32,357 bases of DNA. It comes from an uncultured bacterium. GTDB taxonomy: Bacteria > Bacillota > Clostridia > Lachnospirales > Lachnospiraceae. Positions within the stretch are counted from its first letter, which is position 1; each line of letters begins with the position of its first letter. This document shows positions 13,333 through 21,081 of the stretch, piece after piece. The DNA lies in NCBI GenBank assembly GCA_947175015.1, contig CAMWLE010000036.1, positions 1-32,357 on the forward strand, written 5' to 3'. Both the position numbers and the translations under genes were made by a program. The notes beneath the pieces were generated by a model. The model ran no database searches and was not told where the DNA came from. It saw only the letters and a program-made list of their open reading frames with translations.

Positions 13333-14163
13333 TTATGCTGCCCCCGTTTCCAAATCTGAAACCAATAGATCGTGATTTTTTATGATCAACGCACCTGCAA
13401 ATGTGACAGTCATTCCAAGCAAAAGAAGCATTATCAGTGAATCGTTTAAATCTATCCGCATATAAGGTGCTGCAAGAACCTGATTAACCGTTTCCACATG
13501 ACTGCCATGCCATCCCAATACTAAATGAGCAATAGGATTCCATATTAAAATATCATCATAGAATAACCTGCCCTCGAAATATCGCACCAGCACATCCATA
13601 AGATTTAACAGCACGATACAAACCAATTGCGCAGAAATCACTACCACATATGCGGTACTGCTCCCCCAATATACAGCAAACAAATTAACCAGCAATGCCA
13701 TGATATATACCCACAACGATTGGATAAAAAAATGATATGCCATCAGCATGATTCCTGCACTGTCTATCTGTAATTCATAGCGGCCGGCAGTCGTAAGCAT
13801 TGTTGCTGTCAGCAAAATCATATGAAAAATACATACTGCTCCCCCCAAACGACAAGCTTCACCAATATACCATTTCACACGATGGGGATAACGTGAAAAA
13901 ATGTAAATGCTTGCTGTGCAAAAATTGCGATATAACATAATTCCTGCATACACTTCAAAAATAAATGCCGGAAACATACGCATGACAAAAGCTGCAAGTT
14001 CAGAATAGGAAAAGCCCAATGCAAAACTCCCTCGTGAACCGCTGAGCTGTAACGTCATTTCTGAAAGCGCGGCCGTACCACTATAGGGATTGATATACAT
14101 CACAGAAAGGTACACACCACTCACCACTGCTGTCAAAAACAATAGCCGATACCCATACTTCAT
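13333..14163 (-). CDS. ABC transporter membrane subunit 2
   Basis: A 276-residue polytopic protein with about six hydrophobic segments: near 5-25, 55-75, 98-125, 135-165, 168-195 and a last one near 240-262 (SLIMLLLLGMTVTFAGALII). It resembles ABC-2-type permeases in size and topology but lacks a signature I can name. ATG at 14163 overlaps the preceding stop as TAATG; a TTG three codons earlier is less likely. Gene order and coupling make it the partner of the ATPase and of the other permease. Confidence 0.82.
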   Translation of the reverse strand: MKYGYRLLFLTAVVSGVYLSVMYINPYSGTAALSEMTLQLSGSRGSFALGFSYSELAAFVMRMFPAFIFEVYAGIMLYRNFCTASIYIFSRYPHRVKWYIGEACRLGGAVCIFHMILLTATMLTTAGRYELQIDSAGIMLMAYHFFIQSLWVYIMALLVNLFAVYWGSSTAYVVVISAQLVCIVLLNLMDVLVRYFEGRLFYDDILIWNPIAHLVLGWHGSHVETVNQVLAAPYMRIDLNDSLIMLLLLGMTVTFAGALIIKNHDLLVSDLETGAA

Positions 14164-15008
14164 TACAAGCAATCCTTTCTTCCACTGACACAGACAGCAC
14201 CAATGGAAAATAAAACAAGCACCAACATACTTATTAACAAAAAGCCTATACTCTTTATTTCATCATTAAACATCAGAACATAATCATACCACTTGATGCT
14301 GGGTGATTCTTTCGGACACAGGCTTGCCAATATGGTTGATAAATTCAAAGCGACAAAGACAGGCAGAAAGAGAAAAACATTATATTTCACCTTGATGAGC
14401 GAAGATATTGCCACGGTAAATACACCGAGCAAACCTGATACAACTCCAAAAAAAAGCGTTCCAATCACCGCATACAGATAAGGAGAGTACAGATAAATGC
14501 TTTTCATCAAATAATGATTTACGCTATTTCTGTACACGCTGTCATACATTGACAGATTTGACAAATCACCTGCGGCAGACAGCGGAAAGGACAGACAATT
14601 CAACAAAATCTCCAACAAGAACGGCACTGTAAAAACAATCATGGTTGCCAGAAATGCCGACAAGTATTTACTTATCTGATATGTAAAATTTCCTAATCTG
14701 GAAACCAAAAATACCCTCATACCAAGCTGATATTCCCTTGCCAGCGAAAACCCTGCCGGACATACCACCAAAAGCGGATAGAGCTGAACCAGCAATAATG
14801 TATTTGTCGCATTCAAATTTGTACGGTTATAACTTAGCAAAAGCAATTTCATTGGCTGGTACATCTCCGCAATATCCCTGCCTTGAAAATACAAGACATT
14901 GCCGATAAAATTGATGACCACCATAAAAAACAGAATATAAAACACACAAACGGATTCTTTCTTCCTTAGCATTAGAGCAGTTTGTGATATTGTCGCTTTG
15001 AATATCAT
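14163..15008 (-). CDS. ABC transporter membrane subunit 1
   Basis: A 281-residue polytopic protein with about six membrane segments: 22-42, a hydrophobic stretch near 74-88, then about 105-135, 176-203, 208-232 and 252-273. The long extracellular loop has YNRTNLNATNTLL. This is an ABC-2-like permease layout, but the sequence family is not recognised. Start: GGGAGA seven bases before ATG. It is the first gene of a five-frame set running to 12017 with overlaps or zero spacing after this gene. The cluster looks richer in A+T than thrS and the surface-protein genes, which would fit acquisition by transfer. Confidence 0.82.
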   Translation of the reverse strand: MIFKATISQTALMLRKKESVCVFYILFFMVVINFIGNVLYFQGRDIAEMYQPMKLLLLSYNRTNLNATNTLLLVQLYPLLVVCPAGFSLAREYQLGMRVFLVSRLGNFTYQISKYLSAFLATMIVFTVPFLLEILLNCLSFPLSAAGDLSNLSMYDSVYRNSVNHYLMKSIYLYSPYLYAVIGTLFFGVVSGLLGVFTVAISSLIKVKYNVFLFLPVFVALNLSTILASLCPKESPSIKWYDYVLMFNDEIKSIGFLLISMLVLVLFSIGAVCVSGRKDCL

Positions 15009-15136
15009 ACAAAATTCTCCCTATGAATATTATCATACACAACCGTTTACAACATTTGATTTTTCCAATTCAGGAGTGGCTATGGTCTTCCAACAGCTTG
15101 ATCAGGGCGTGGGTATATTTTTATGTATAATAAGTG

Positions 15137-15214
15137 GAAGATACAAGCCCATCTCTTTGCACACGTTTGTGCGATTACTAAAATTGTACCACAAGAGATA
15201 AAGTTTGTATCTTC
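15137..15214. promoter_or_regulatory. Nested inverted repeat between the secreted-protein gene and the ABC operon
   Basis: Three nested arms face each other: GAAGATACAA (15137-15146) with TTGTATCTTC (15205-15214), ATCTCTT (15151-15157) with AAGAGAT (15193-15199), and GCACA (15159-15163) with TGTGC (15168-15172). As RNA this is a branched hairpin of about 22 pairs. It lies 52 bases after the 15266 stop and about 130 before the permease start. There is no clear T-tract, so attenuation or RNA processing is as likely as termination. Nothing else in 15009-15265 looks coding. Confidence 0.6.
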
Positions 15215-15265
15215 TTTTAAAAAACTTGTAAACTGGTGTATAATATTTCAAACATTATCCTACCA

Positions 15266-15676
15266 TTAGTTACCAAGATAATTCACAATCGCCTCAGCCG
15301 CCGAACTTGTATTCCCTCTAAACTGGATATATACAGTTTTGCTGGCCAAATAGCCTTCCTTAATTTGAAGTTGCTGATATCCGTCGCCTTCTTTCAGAAC
15401 CTCATAAGTCGATGTCATTATCAGAAGACCTACACTGTTTACAAGACGAGCCTGAATCTTAGTAAAGTAATCACTGCCACTTATTGGATATACAGAATCA
15501 AGACTAGCCGATACATAAGAATATTTTCCCGTTCTTGAAACAGCGTAACTAGAAGTCCATACCTGATCTTTCGGCAAAGAAATATGTACATTCGTATCCG
15601 CAAAAGCAGTCATAGACATCATACAAAGCATTGCCATTGCTACAATTATAGTTATAATTCTTTTTTTCCTATTCAT
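15266..15676 (-). CDS. Small secreted protein upstream of the ABC operon
   Basis: A 136-residue precursor. MNRKKR is followed by a hydrophobic core and an AFA-type cleavage site (MTAFADTN, about residue 26), leaving a mature domain of about 110 residues rich in Ser, Tyr and Thr (SSYAVSRTGKYSYVSASLDS). It has no cysteine in the mature part. I do not recognise a family; a beta-rich secreted protein or bacteriocin-like product are possible. ATG at 15676 is preferred because GGAG lies nine bases upstream, whereas the ATG five codons earlier has no ribosome site. The ABC operon is next on the same strand, so export, sensing or self-protection linked to this protein is a reasonable inference. Confidence 0.8.
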   Translation of the reverse strand: MNRKKRIITIIVAMAMLCMMSMTAFADTNVHISLPKDQVWTSSYAVSRTGKYSYVSASLDSVYPISGSDYFTKIQARLVNSVGLLIMTSTYEVLKEGDGYQQLQIKEGYLASKTVYIQFRGNTSSAAEAIVNYLGN

Positions 15677-15730
15677 TTCGTTTTTCTCCATTTCATAAAT
15701 ACAAGTTTAATGCTGCCACTACACTGAATT

Positions 15731-15748
15731 TTATCCATCCTTACTCAT
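15731..15748 (-). CDS. Five-codon leader ORF before the secreted-protein gene
   Basis: ATG AGT AAG GAT GGA TAA encodes MSKDG. It is preceded by GAGGAGGG at good spacing, a better ribosome site than that of the real gene 55 bases downstream. A candidate promoter on the minus strand (TTGCAA at 15791-15796, 17 bases, TAATAG at 15768-15773) would include it in the transcript. It could be a translated leader, or the remains of a gene start. Confidence 0.35.
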   Translation of the reverse strand: MSKDG

Positions 15749-15882
15749 ATAATCCCTCCTCTATCATCTATTATTCTTATCAAACTCAGCTTGCAACAAT
15801 TATATCTCTTATTCCTAAAATATAACATGACATTTTTTGTAAATTTGGGGAATAAAATGAATCCAACAGAAACAAAAGCGCT

Positions 15883-16014
15883 TTACATCCTCTTGTATTC
15901 TCCGCCCTGCTTCAATAGTTCTTCATGCGTTCCCATTTCACTTATGTCTCCATTGGCCATAACAATAATTCTGTCCGCCAGCCTCGCCGCCCCAATACGG
16001 TGTGTCACAACAAA
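15883..16014 (-). pseudogene. 3' stub of an ABC exporter (MsbA/multidrug type)
   Basis: The minus strand encodes VVTHRIGAARLADRIIVM, then ANGDISEMGTHEELLKQG, ending GEYKRM and TAA at 15883-15885. This is the switch-His loop, D-loop-distal strand and C-terminus of a fused permease-ATPase exporter. Upstream of VVTH the frame hits TAA within four codons (V-stop-N-F), and no Walker A, Walker B or membrane part is present. A full gene would have about 530 more codons, so this is a deletion remnant of about 44 codons. It abuts a regulator of the kind that often controls such exporters. Confidence 0.82.
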
Positions 16015-16083
16015 ATTTTAGACTGTTACCACAACTTGTTTTTACGGAATTACGAAATTGCAAAATATTTCCCCTTCAAATCA

Positions 16084-16134
16084 TTGACATTATCGGCTTT
16101 TTATTGTATTATGTAATTGCGCAATTCCGGAATT
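16084..16134 (+). promoter_or_regulatory. Strong promoter with overlapping palindromic operators
   Basis: TTGACA (16084-16089) and TATTAT (16107-16112) are spaced by 17 bases, a near-consensus housekeeping promoter. Directly after the -10 are two perfect 12-bp palindromes sharing four bases: AATTGCGCAATT (16115-16126) and AATTCCGGAATT (16123-16134). A related GGAATTACGAAATTGC occurs upstream near 16047. A protein bound here would block transcription start, so autorepression by the next gene's product is likely. Confidence 0.75.
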
Positions 16135-16167
16135 GTAAAATTTCAAGAAAGGAGTAGTTATAGGATT

Positions 16168-16815
16168 ATGGAACGAAATTACGATATGGAGATTGATGCT
16201 CTCAAAAAACAGATGGAAAACCTTCAGAATATAGTATCTCCGCAACTTGACGAGCTGCGAGCTATGGTGATGGAATTGCTTCCTAAGTCATCGACGGAGA
16301 AGCTAAAAAGAGTACACATTATGCATGGAATGCATCCAGATAGTCGCCTCAGTGCCCAGATGGAGGAACTGTGCTATAAAACTGAGGAAAAAGGGGTGAG
16401 TGGACTTGTGACCTACCTCGGGGTGTACAATTCTGGAGGACGACAGTCTAACTGGATACGAAATAGTGTCCCCGCCGATGAGTTGCTCTCTCTCATCGAG
16501 AGCGGTGTCGCAAGTAAGGTGTTAGCCTGTATCGGGAATTCAAACCGCCTTGCGATATTATTGGAGATACTTCGCGAACCTAATACAGTGGCGTCACTCG
16601 TAGAGAAATGTGGTTTCGGGTCTACAGGACAGGTTTATCATCACATGAAGCCGCTGCTCGCCGCCGATATAATTATGGAAGACGAGCATCAGAAAGGCAT
16701 TTATATTATCCAACCCCACAAAGTACAAGGCGTAATTATGCTACTGGCAGGTATCAGCGATATGGTGGACGAAACCTACACGCAGGGAACATGGGAAGCT
16801 GACGAGGAGAATTAG
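16168..16815 (+). CDS. Winged-helix (ArsR-like) transcriptional regulator
   Basis: A 215-residue protein with an N-terminal coiled-coil-like stretch (about 4-40, IDALKKQMENLQNIVSPQL), a middle region of unknown fold and a C-terminal winged helix (about 123-200). The latter has NRLAILLEILREPNTVASL and GSTGQVYHHMKPLLAADII, the layout of an ArsR-type recognition helix. It probably binds the palindromes overlapping its own promoter. The ATG at 16168 is chosen because the reading frame upstream offers only a TTG inside the operator; the best ribosome site, AAAGGAG, is a long 13 bases away. The likely former target, an ABC exporter, survives only as a stub at 15883-16014. Confidence 0.82.
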   Translation: MERNYDMEIDALKKQMENLQNIVSPQLDELRAMVMELLPKSSTEKLKRVHIMHGMHPDSRLSAQMEELCYKTEEKGVSGLVTYLGVYNSGGRQSNWIRNSVPADELLSLIESGVASKVLACIGNSNRLAILLEILREPNTVASLVEKCGFGSTGQVYHHMKPLLAADIIMEDEHQKGIYIIQPHKVQGVIMLLAGISDMVDETYTQGTWEADEEN

Positions 16816-16827
16816 AGGTCGAAAAGA

Positions 16828-16852
16828 GGGCTGTTGCAAGACAGCCCTTTTT
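16828..16852 (+). terminator. Intrinsic terminator after the winged-helix regulator
   Basis: GGGCTGT (16828-16834) and ACAGCCC (16841-16847) flank a six-base loop, followed by TTTTT. It lies between convergent genes and starts 13 bases after the TAG. Confidence 0.92.
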
Positions 16853-16868
16853 ACTGTGTGCACATGGC

Positions 16869-19151
16869 TTACTGATTTTCTGTCGCAAAAATGTTGCCAC
16901 GCTTTTCAGTTATGCTTACTCTCAGTGCAATTTCTGTAATCAAAACCTGCATCGTCAAAAGAATTATCCCCATACCTAAGCCCTGCCATGGAAACTGCCA
17001 ATTGATTGCGTACTCCATCGTATAGACTTTAAAAACCCCATAATAGCAGAGAATTCCTGCCGGAAACCCTGTCAAAACAGCTACCGCTGTCTGGAATAGT
17101 AATTCCCAATATCTCATCTTCCGTATTTCCTCCGGCCTCATTCCAATAGAGGACAGCACTGTAAATTCTCTCTTCCTAGCCTTATCTACTGACCAGCTTA
17201 CCGTAAAATTCCCACAGACAGCAGCGACAGACAGCAGCACGACGAATGCGCCGCCCAAGTACTGAAATCCGTCAGCACTTGCCTTTTCCCTCTTAAGGCC
17301 TTCATCACAGTTCACCGTAATCCCTGTCACTTCCTTCTGCCCGTCAATACACTCTCTGCTTATCCGTTCTGTCCGATATGCATCTTCGCATATCCCCCGC
17401 AAAAATACATGATGTATGCCAAGCTCCCTGTCCGACCGCAGTGCTTCCATCTGCAGAAATACCTCTTCCTCCACCACGACCACCATTCTTGACGCAGGCT
17501 CCGTCTTCAGGTATAGTGGCACATCTTCAGCCACCCCCATAATCTGGATTTCAACCACCGCCTGTCCGTCCGCCTCTTCATTCCGGCTGCTGTACACAGA
17601 AATTTCATCCCCCTTCTTTATTTCAAAGGGCTTTCCCTGATATATACTACCCTCTGAGTCCGACCACCTCCGGTTTTCATTCACAAAAATCCCCTGCGTG
17701 CCCTTCACAGCATCAAGATCAACAGCATTCTTAGCGCAGAGTTCCTCCCATAGAGCCTCATCTGCGCCCACAAGCAGTATATCCGGCAATGCACCACCCC
17801 CCGGAAAACCGGAAGCTTCGGCCTCTTCGGAAAGGGGCCAGGGCGGCTGCAGCTCGAACCGGGCCGTCCGGATTGCCTCCAGTTCATATTCCGTAGATAT
17901 GATGATTTCCCTGGCCAGCGCATCCACCTTTTCCAGACTGTCCCCATATAATTCAACGGAAATATTGTAGTCAAGTCCTTCCTTCGTCATTTCCATCGCC
18001 TGAAATGAAAATTGGCCCACACCACTCACCACAAAACATAACGCAAATGTAGCCGACAATACCAGAAAAATCGGCCGAAACCGTCTGTGAAACCTTCTGT
18101 GAGACTTATATGCCAGCCAAGCCTCCACCCACGCTTCCCAGAACAGCACAGCTTTCCCCCCGCCATAGAAATTCCTTCCGCCGGATTTCCCTGCCGGATG
18201 CCTCTTTTTTACCAGACGTCTTTTCCCGATTTGGGATGATTCTTCTGAAATGAACATCTCCTCCCCGGCAAGAAGCCTCATGGGGCTGACAACAGAGGCT
18301 TTCCTTGCGGGCAACATCCCGGAGAGCAGGATGATGCCTGCCGCAGAAACCACCAGTACTATACAAAACGGCAGGGAAAGCACCCACCGGACAGACGGGT
18401 AACCCAATGCATTACAAAGTGTGTCAAACTGTGCCTTTCCCATCCAAAAAAGAGCATTCCCCCACAGCAATCCGCCGGGAATGCCCAATCCGATATAAAA
18501 TGCGCTTTCCAACAGCACAATACCTTTTATCTGCCTGCTGTCAGCTCCTATACTGGCCAGCAGTGCAAACTCCTTCTCCCTCTGGGATGCCGAGACCCCA
18601 AATACCCCTGTCAATGTCAGGACAGAGATTCCGGCTATCATGAAAAACGCCATAAAAAAGACCAGAAGAAAAGAATATAACCCGTTTTCCCGATTCAAAT
18701 CACCATAGGACGCGAGCAGATCAAGGTTATGTGCATGCCCCATAATCAAAACAGACTTTCTTTCGGCATGATATTGTTCTACAAATCTATCTAATATCTT
18801 ATCCATCTTTATCGAGGTAAAAATGCCGGGGGATTTCACCGTCAGGAACAGGCACAGCTTACCCTCTTCTTCCACCAGAATCACTTCCGAAAACCATTCG
18901 TCTTCCCTGAGCGCTTCTTCCATCCGTTCCAGTATAACCCTGGAATCAGCCTCCACCGGAGTACAATAACAGAAATGATAACTTCCCACTGTCTCTATGG
19001 CATTTTCCCGCAGCATCGTTCCGAATCCGGCAGCGAAGAAGATTATCACCGCAAGAAGCCCTATGAACAGAATTGCCACTGCCATCGTAAGCCCCGTCTG
19101 CACAGCATGCTGCTTTAAATGTCGGAATACCGAACGGTATAAAAGTCCCAT
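16869..19151 (-). CDS. FtsX/MacB-type ABC transporter permease
   Basis: A 760-residue membrane protein with an N-terminal membrane segment (about 18-42), a first FtsX-type domain with three segments (about 160-290, including GVFGVSASQREKEFALLASIGADSRQIKG), another segment near 350-375, a soluble extracellular part (about 380-635) and a second FtsX domain (about 640-750, including VDKARKREFTVLSSIGMRPEEI). The two-FtsX layout and length fit permeases of the DUF/BceB-MacB class that work with a LolD-like ATPase, here encoded 17 bases upstream. AGGAG lies before ATG. No histidine kinase or response regulator gene, frequent partners of the BceB branch, is adjacent. Substrate unknown; antimicrobial-peptide defence, lipoprotein handling or export are options. 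Confidence 0.92.
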   Translation of the reverse strand: MGLLYRSVFRHLKQHAVQTGLTMAVAILFIGLLAVIIFFAAGFGTMLRENAIETVGSYHFCYCTPVEADSRVILERMEEALREDEWFSEVILVEEEGKLCLFLTVKSPGIFTSIKMDKILDRFVEQYHAERKSVLIMGHAHNLDLLASYGDLNRENGLYSFLLVFFMAFFMIAGISVLTLTGVFGVSASQREKEFALLASIGADSRQIKGIVLLESAFYIGLGIPGGLLWGNALFWMGKAQFDTLCNALGYPSVRWVLSLPFCIVLVVSAAGIILLSGMLPARKASVVSPMRLLAGEEMFISEESSQIGKRRLVKKRHPAGKSGGRNFYGGGKAVLFWEAWVEAWLAYKSHRRFHRRFRPIFLVLSATFALCFVVSGVGQFSFQAMEMTKEGLDYNISVELYGDSLEKVDALAREIIISTEYELEAIRTARFELQPPWPLSEEAEASGFPGGGALPDILLVGADEALWEELCAKNAVDLDAVKGTQGIFVNENRRWSDSEGSIYQGKPFEIKKGDEISVYSSRNEEADGQAVVEIQIMGVAEDVPLYLKTEPASRMVVVVEEEVFLQMEALRSDRELGIHHVFLRGICEDAYRTERISRECIDGQKEVTGITVNCDEGLKREKASADGFQYLGGAFVVLLSVAAVCGNFTVSWSVDKARKREFTVLSSIGMRPEEIRKMRYWELLFQTAVAVLTGFPAGILCYYGVFKVYTMEYAINWQFPWQGLGMGIILLTMQVLITEIALRVSITEKRGNIFATENQ

Positions 19152-19168
19152 TCCTCTCTCCTTTCAAC

Positions 19169-19843
19169 CTATAGCAGTGTTTTGTCCTCTACCACCCTGC
19201 CATCACTGATGCTAATCTGCCTTTTCGCCATCCCCCCTGCCTGGGGATCATGGGTTACCAGTACTACTGTTTGCCCAAACTCCTTGTTGGCCTGGCACAG
19301 AAGCGCCAAAACCGCCTCCGTATTCCTGCTGTCAAGATTCCCCGTCGGTTCATCCGCCAGAAGGACGGAAGGCCTTGCCATAAGAACGCGCCCGATGGCA
19401 GTCCTCTGCTGCTGTCCACCGGAAAGCTGCCCCGGCAGATGCTTTCTCCTGTCCTTGAGCTGCAGCAATTCCAGCAGACTGTCCACTTTCTCTTTTTCGA
19501 TCGGTTTTCTGTCAAGCATCAGGGGCAGCATGATATTTTCTTCCACCGTCAATGTCGGTACCAGGTTATATGCCTGATAAATAATACCGATGCTGCGCCT
19601 CCTAAGCACAGCCAGTTCAGAGGGTTTCAGCCTGTGAATGTCTACCCCGTCTATCCATACGCTGCCGGATGTGGGCGCATCCACTCCCGCAATCAAATGC
19701 AGCAAGGTTGACTTCCCTGAGCCGGAACTTCCCATGATCGCAAGGAACTCACCGTCCGCAATCTTGAGATTAACGCCGTCCAGCGCCTTGATTTTGCCCC
19801 CTTCTGTTTTGTAGATTTTTTTCAGCTTTCTGGTCTCTACCAT
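19169..19843 (-). CDS. MacB/LolD-type ABC transporter ATPase
   Basis: A 224-residue ATPase with Walker A GSSGSGKS (about 38-45), Q-loop in IYQAYNLVP, signature LSGGQQQRTAIGRVL (about 140), Walker B VLLADEPTGNLDS and switch His in VTHDPQ. These sequence details (YNLVPTLTVEENIMLP) are characteristic of the MacB/LolD/BceA family that pairs with FtsX-like permeases. It is full length. GGAGGG lies five bases before ATG, and a promoter is present at 19928-19955. It forms a two-gene operon with the permease downstream. Confidence 0.96.
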   Translation of the reverse strand: MVETRKLKKIYKTEGGKIKALDGVNLKIADGEFLAIMGSSGSGKSTLLHLIAGVDAPTSGSVWIDGVDIHRLKPSELAVLRRRSIGIIYQAYNLVPTLTVEENIMLPLMLDRKPIEKEKVDSLLELLQLKDRRKHLPGQLSGGQQQRTAIGRVLMARPSVLLADEPTGNLDSRNTEAVLALLCQANKEFGQTVVLVTHDPQAGGMAKRQISISDGRVVEDKTLL

Positions 19844-19927
19844 GACTGCCCTCCGCCATTCTTATAGTTTTCCTGTTCTTTTCCCAATGCCCAGTTATAG
19901 GCAAATTCATCTTTCCGTTTGTCACTA

Positions 19928-19955
19928 ATTATAACTATTTATAAATTATTTGCAA
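19928..19955 (-). promoter_or_regulatory. Promoter of the MacB-type ABC operon
   Basis: On the minus strand TTGCAA (19950-19955) and TATAAT (19928-19933) are 16 bases apart. The leader to the ATPase ATG is about 80 bases. A 13-codon ORF with GGAGGG (MKVKHDNTVANNL) overlaps the promoter and is probably not used by this operon. Confidence 0.65.
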
Positions 19956-20003
19956 CTGTATTGTCATGTTTTACCTTCATAATCATTCCCTCCATATTTT
20001 GCT

Positions 20004-20038
20004 AAAAAAACAAGCTTTTGGATGAACCCCAAAAGCCT
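20004..20038 (-). terminator. Intrinsic terminator between the CarD-type gene and the ABC operon
   Basis: On the minus strand AGGCTTTTGG pairs with CCAAAAGCTT around a short GGTTCAT loop, followed by TTTTTTT (plus-strand A-run at 20004-20010). It is about 165 bases after the CarD-type stop. Between them, 20050-20190 holds an open minus-strand stretch ending LKCQGCQEIVN that has no start codon, so I do not call it a gene. Confidence 0.88.
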
Positions 20039-20201
20039 GCCTTTGTTATCATTTTATTATCCACTAATTCACTATTTCCTGACATCCCTGACATTTTAAT
20101 TCTTCAAACTCCACGGTATCCTGTAAACCCTTCTTAAGATAAGAAAATACAATACGGGAACAGAAGGTGTTTGGAGTTACGATAGTTCAAGCTTACCAAG
20201 A

Positions 20202-20723
20202 CTAAACCTTCTGTTTCTCTTGCTTCCCTTCAATCGCTTCCGCAATATAATCTTCCACTTTATCCCGGCTCACATCCAATGCAACCGCCAATTCCCCATA
20301 CAGACTTTCTTCCGCCAAATGGAAATACTTCGCATCCACAGCTGTCACCTTTCTTCCGGCCTGTATCCTCTTCTGTTTCCTCAAATATATGGTCTTAATC
20401 ATCTTCACCAGCTCCAAACAGTCATTGGTCTTGATACAATCCCGATATACCTGTTCGGACAGCTTCTCATTGGAAATCACCAACAACGGAACCTCAGGTA
20501 TTGCCTCTATCAGCTTCTGCGCCTCCTCGCGCCCAAGTACATATCGCATGGATTCCTTCGGAGAATCCACCGGAACATACACGGTACTTCCTGACATATA
20601 CAGCGGTTTCAGTATATAATACTCTCTCTCCTTATCCACACCGGATATGTTCAAGGTTGTAATATTTTCTACAACACAGACACCCTTATTACTGCAAATG
20701 ACATAATCTCCTACTGCAAACAC
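20202..20723 (-). CDS. CarD/CdnL-family transcription regulator
   Basis: A 173-residue protein starting MFAVGDYVICSNKGVCVVE, the hallmark of the CarD/CdnL/TRCF RNA-polymerase-interaction domain (about residues 1-60), followed by an all-helical C-terminal part (about 70-170) as in CarD. Such proteins bind the RNA polymerase beta subunit and stabilise open promoter complexes. The GTG at 20723 is preferred: AGGAAGG lies six bases upstream and the resulting N-terminus matches the family; the GTG seven codons earlier has a ribosome site too close. The gene stands alone on its transcript, ending at the 20004-20038 terminator. Confidence 0.92.
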   Translation of the reverse strand: MFAVGDYVICSNKGVCVVENITTLNISGVDKEREYYILKPLYMSGSTVYVPVDSPKESMRYVLGREEAQKLIEAIPEVPLLVISNEKLSEQVYRDCIKTNDCLELVKMIKTIYLRKQKRIQAGRKVTAVDAKYFHLAEESLYGELAVALDVSRDKVEDYIAEAIEGKQEKQKV

Positions 20724-20933
20724 AACATCCCTTCCTTTCCGCACTCCTGCCGGCTACAATGTTCATGTGACCATTCCATTTTCAGGGAATCATTTATCAC
20801 CTAATTAATGTTATAACCTTATTTTAACAGATTTAATCAGAAAATGGCATAAATTTATATGTCAATTTTCGATTTTTGTGAAATATGCCTATAGTATGTT
20901 CTTCATTCATTGTAAATTATTACTATAAATACT

Positions 20934-20971
20934 ATGGCATGTCCAGAAGTGTAACATTTCAGCCATGCCAT
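20934..20971. other. Inverted repeat in the gap before the CarD-type gene
   Basis: ATGGCATG (20934-20941) and CATGCCAT (20964-20971) are perfect complements 22 bases apart. It lies about 110 bases after the stop of the minus-strand membrane-protein gene ending at 21082 and may fold at the end of that transcript, but no T-tract follows. The rest of 20724-21081 is A+T rich without a gene or a clear promoter for the CarD-type gene. Confidence 0.4.
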
Positions 20972-21081
20972 TCATAAGCTGCCAAAATGTACATTTTCGC
21001 CAACAACTGGATACTATTGCCGACAGCTTATTTCATGTCAGGCATTCGCCCTATGGAAACGATTGTATGCCACTAAGTACT

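Noticed and set aside
15266..15676. Lactococcin-972-type bacteriocin
   Set aside because: The secreted size fits, but the Gly/Trp-rich pattern of that family and its large partner membrane protein are absent.
19944..19999. 13-codon ORF MKVKHDNTVANNL as a leader peptide for the ABC operon
   Set aside because: It overlaps the likely -35 and -10 of the operon, so most transcripts would not contain it.
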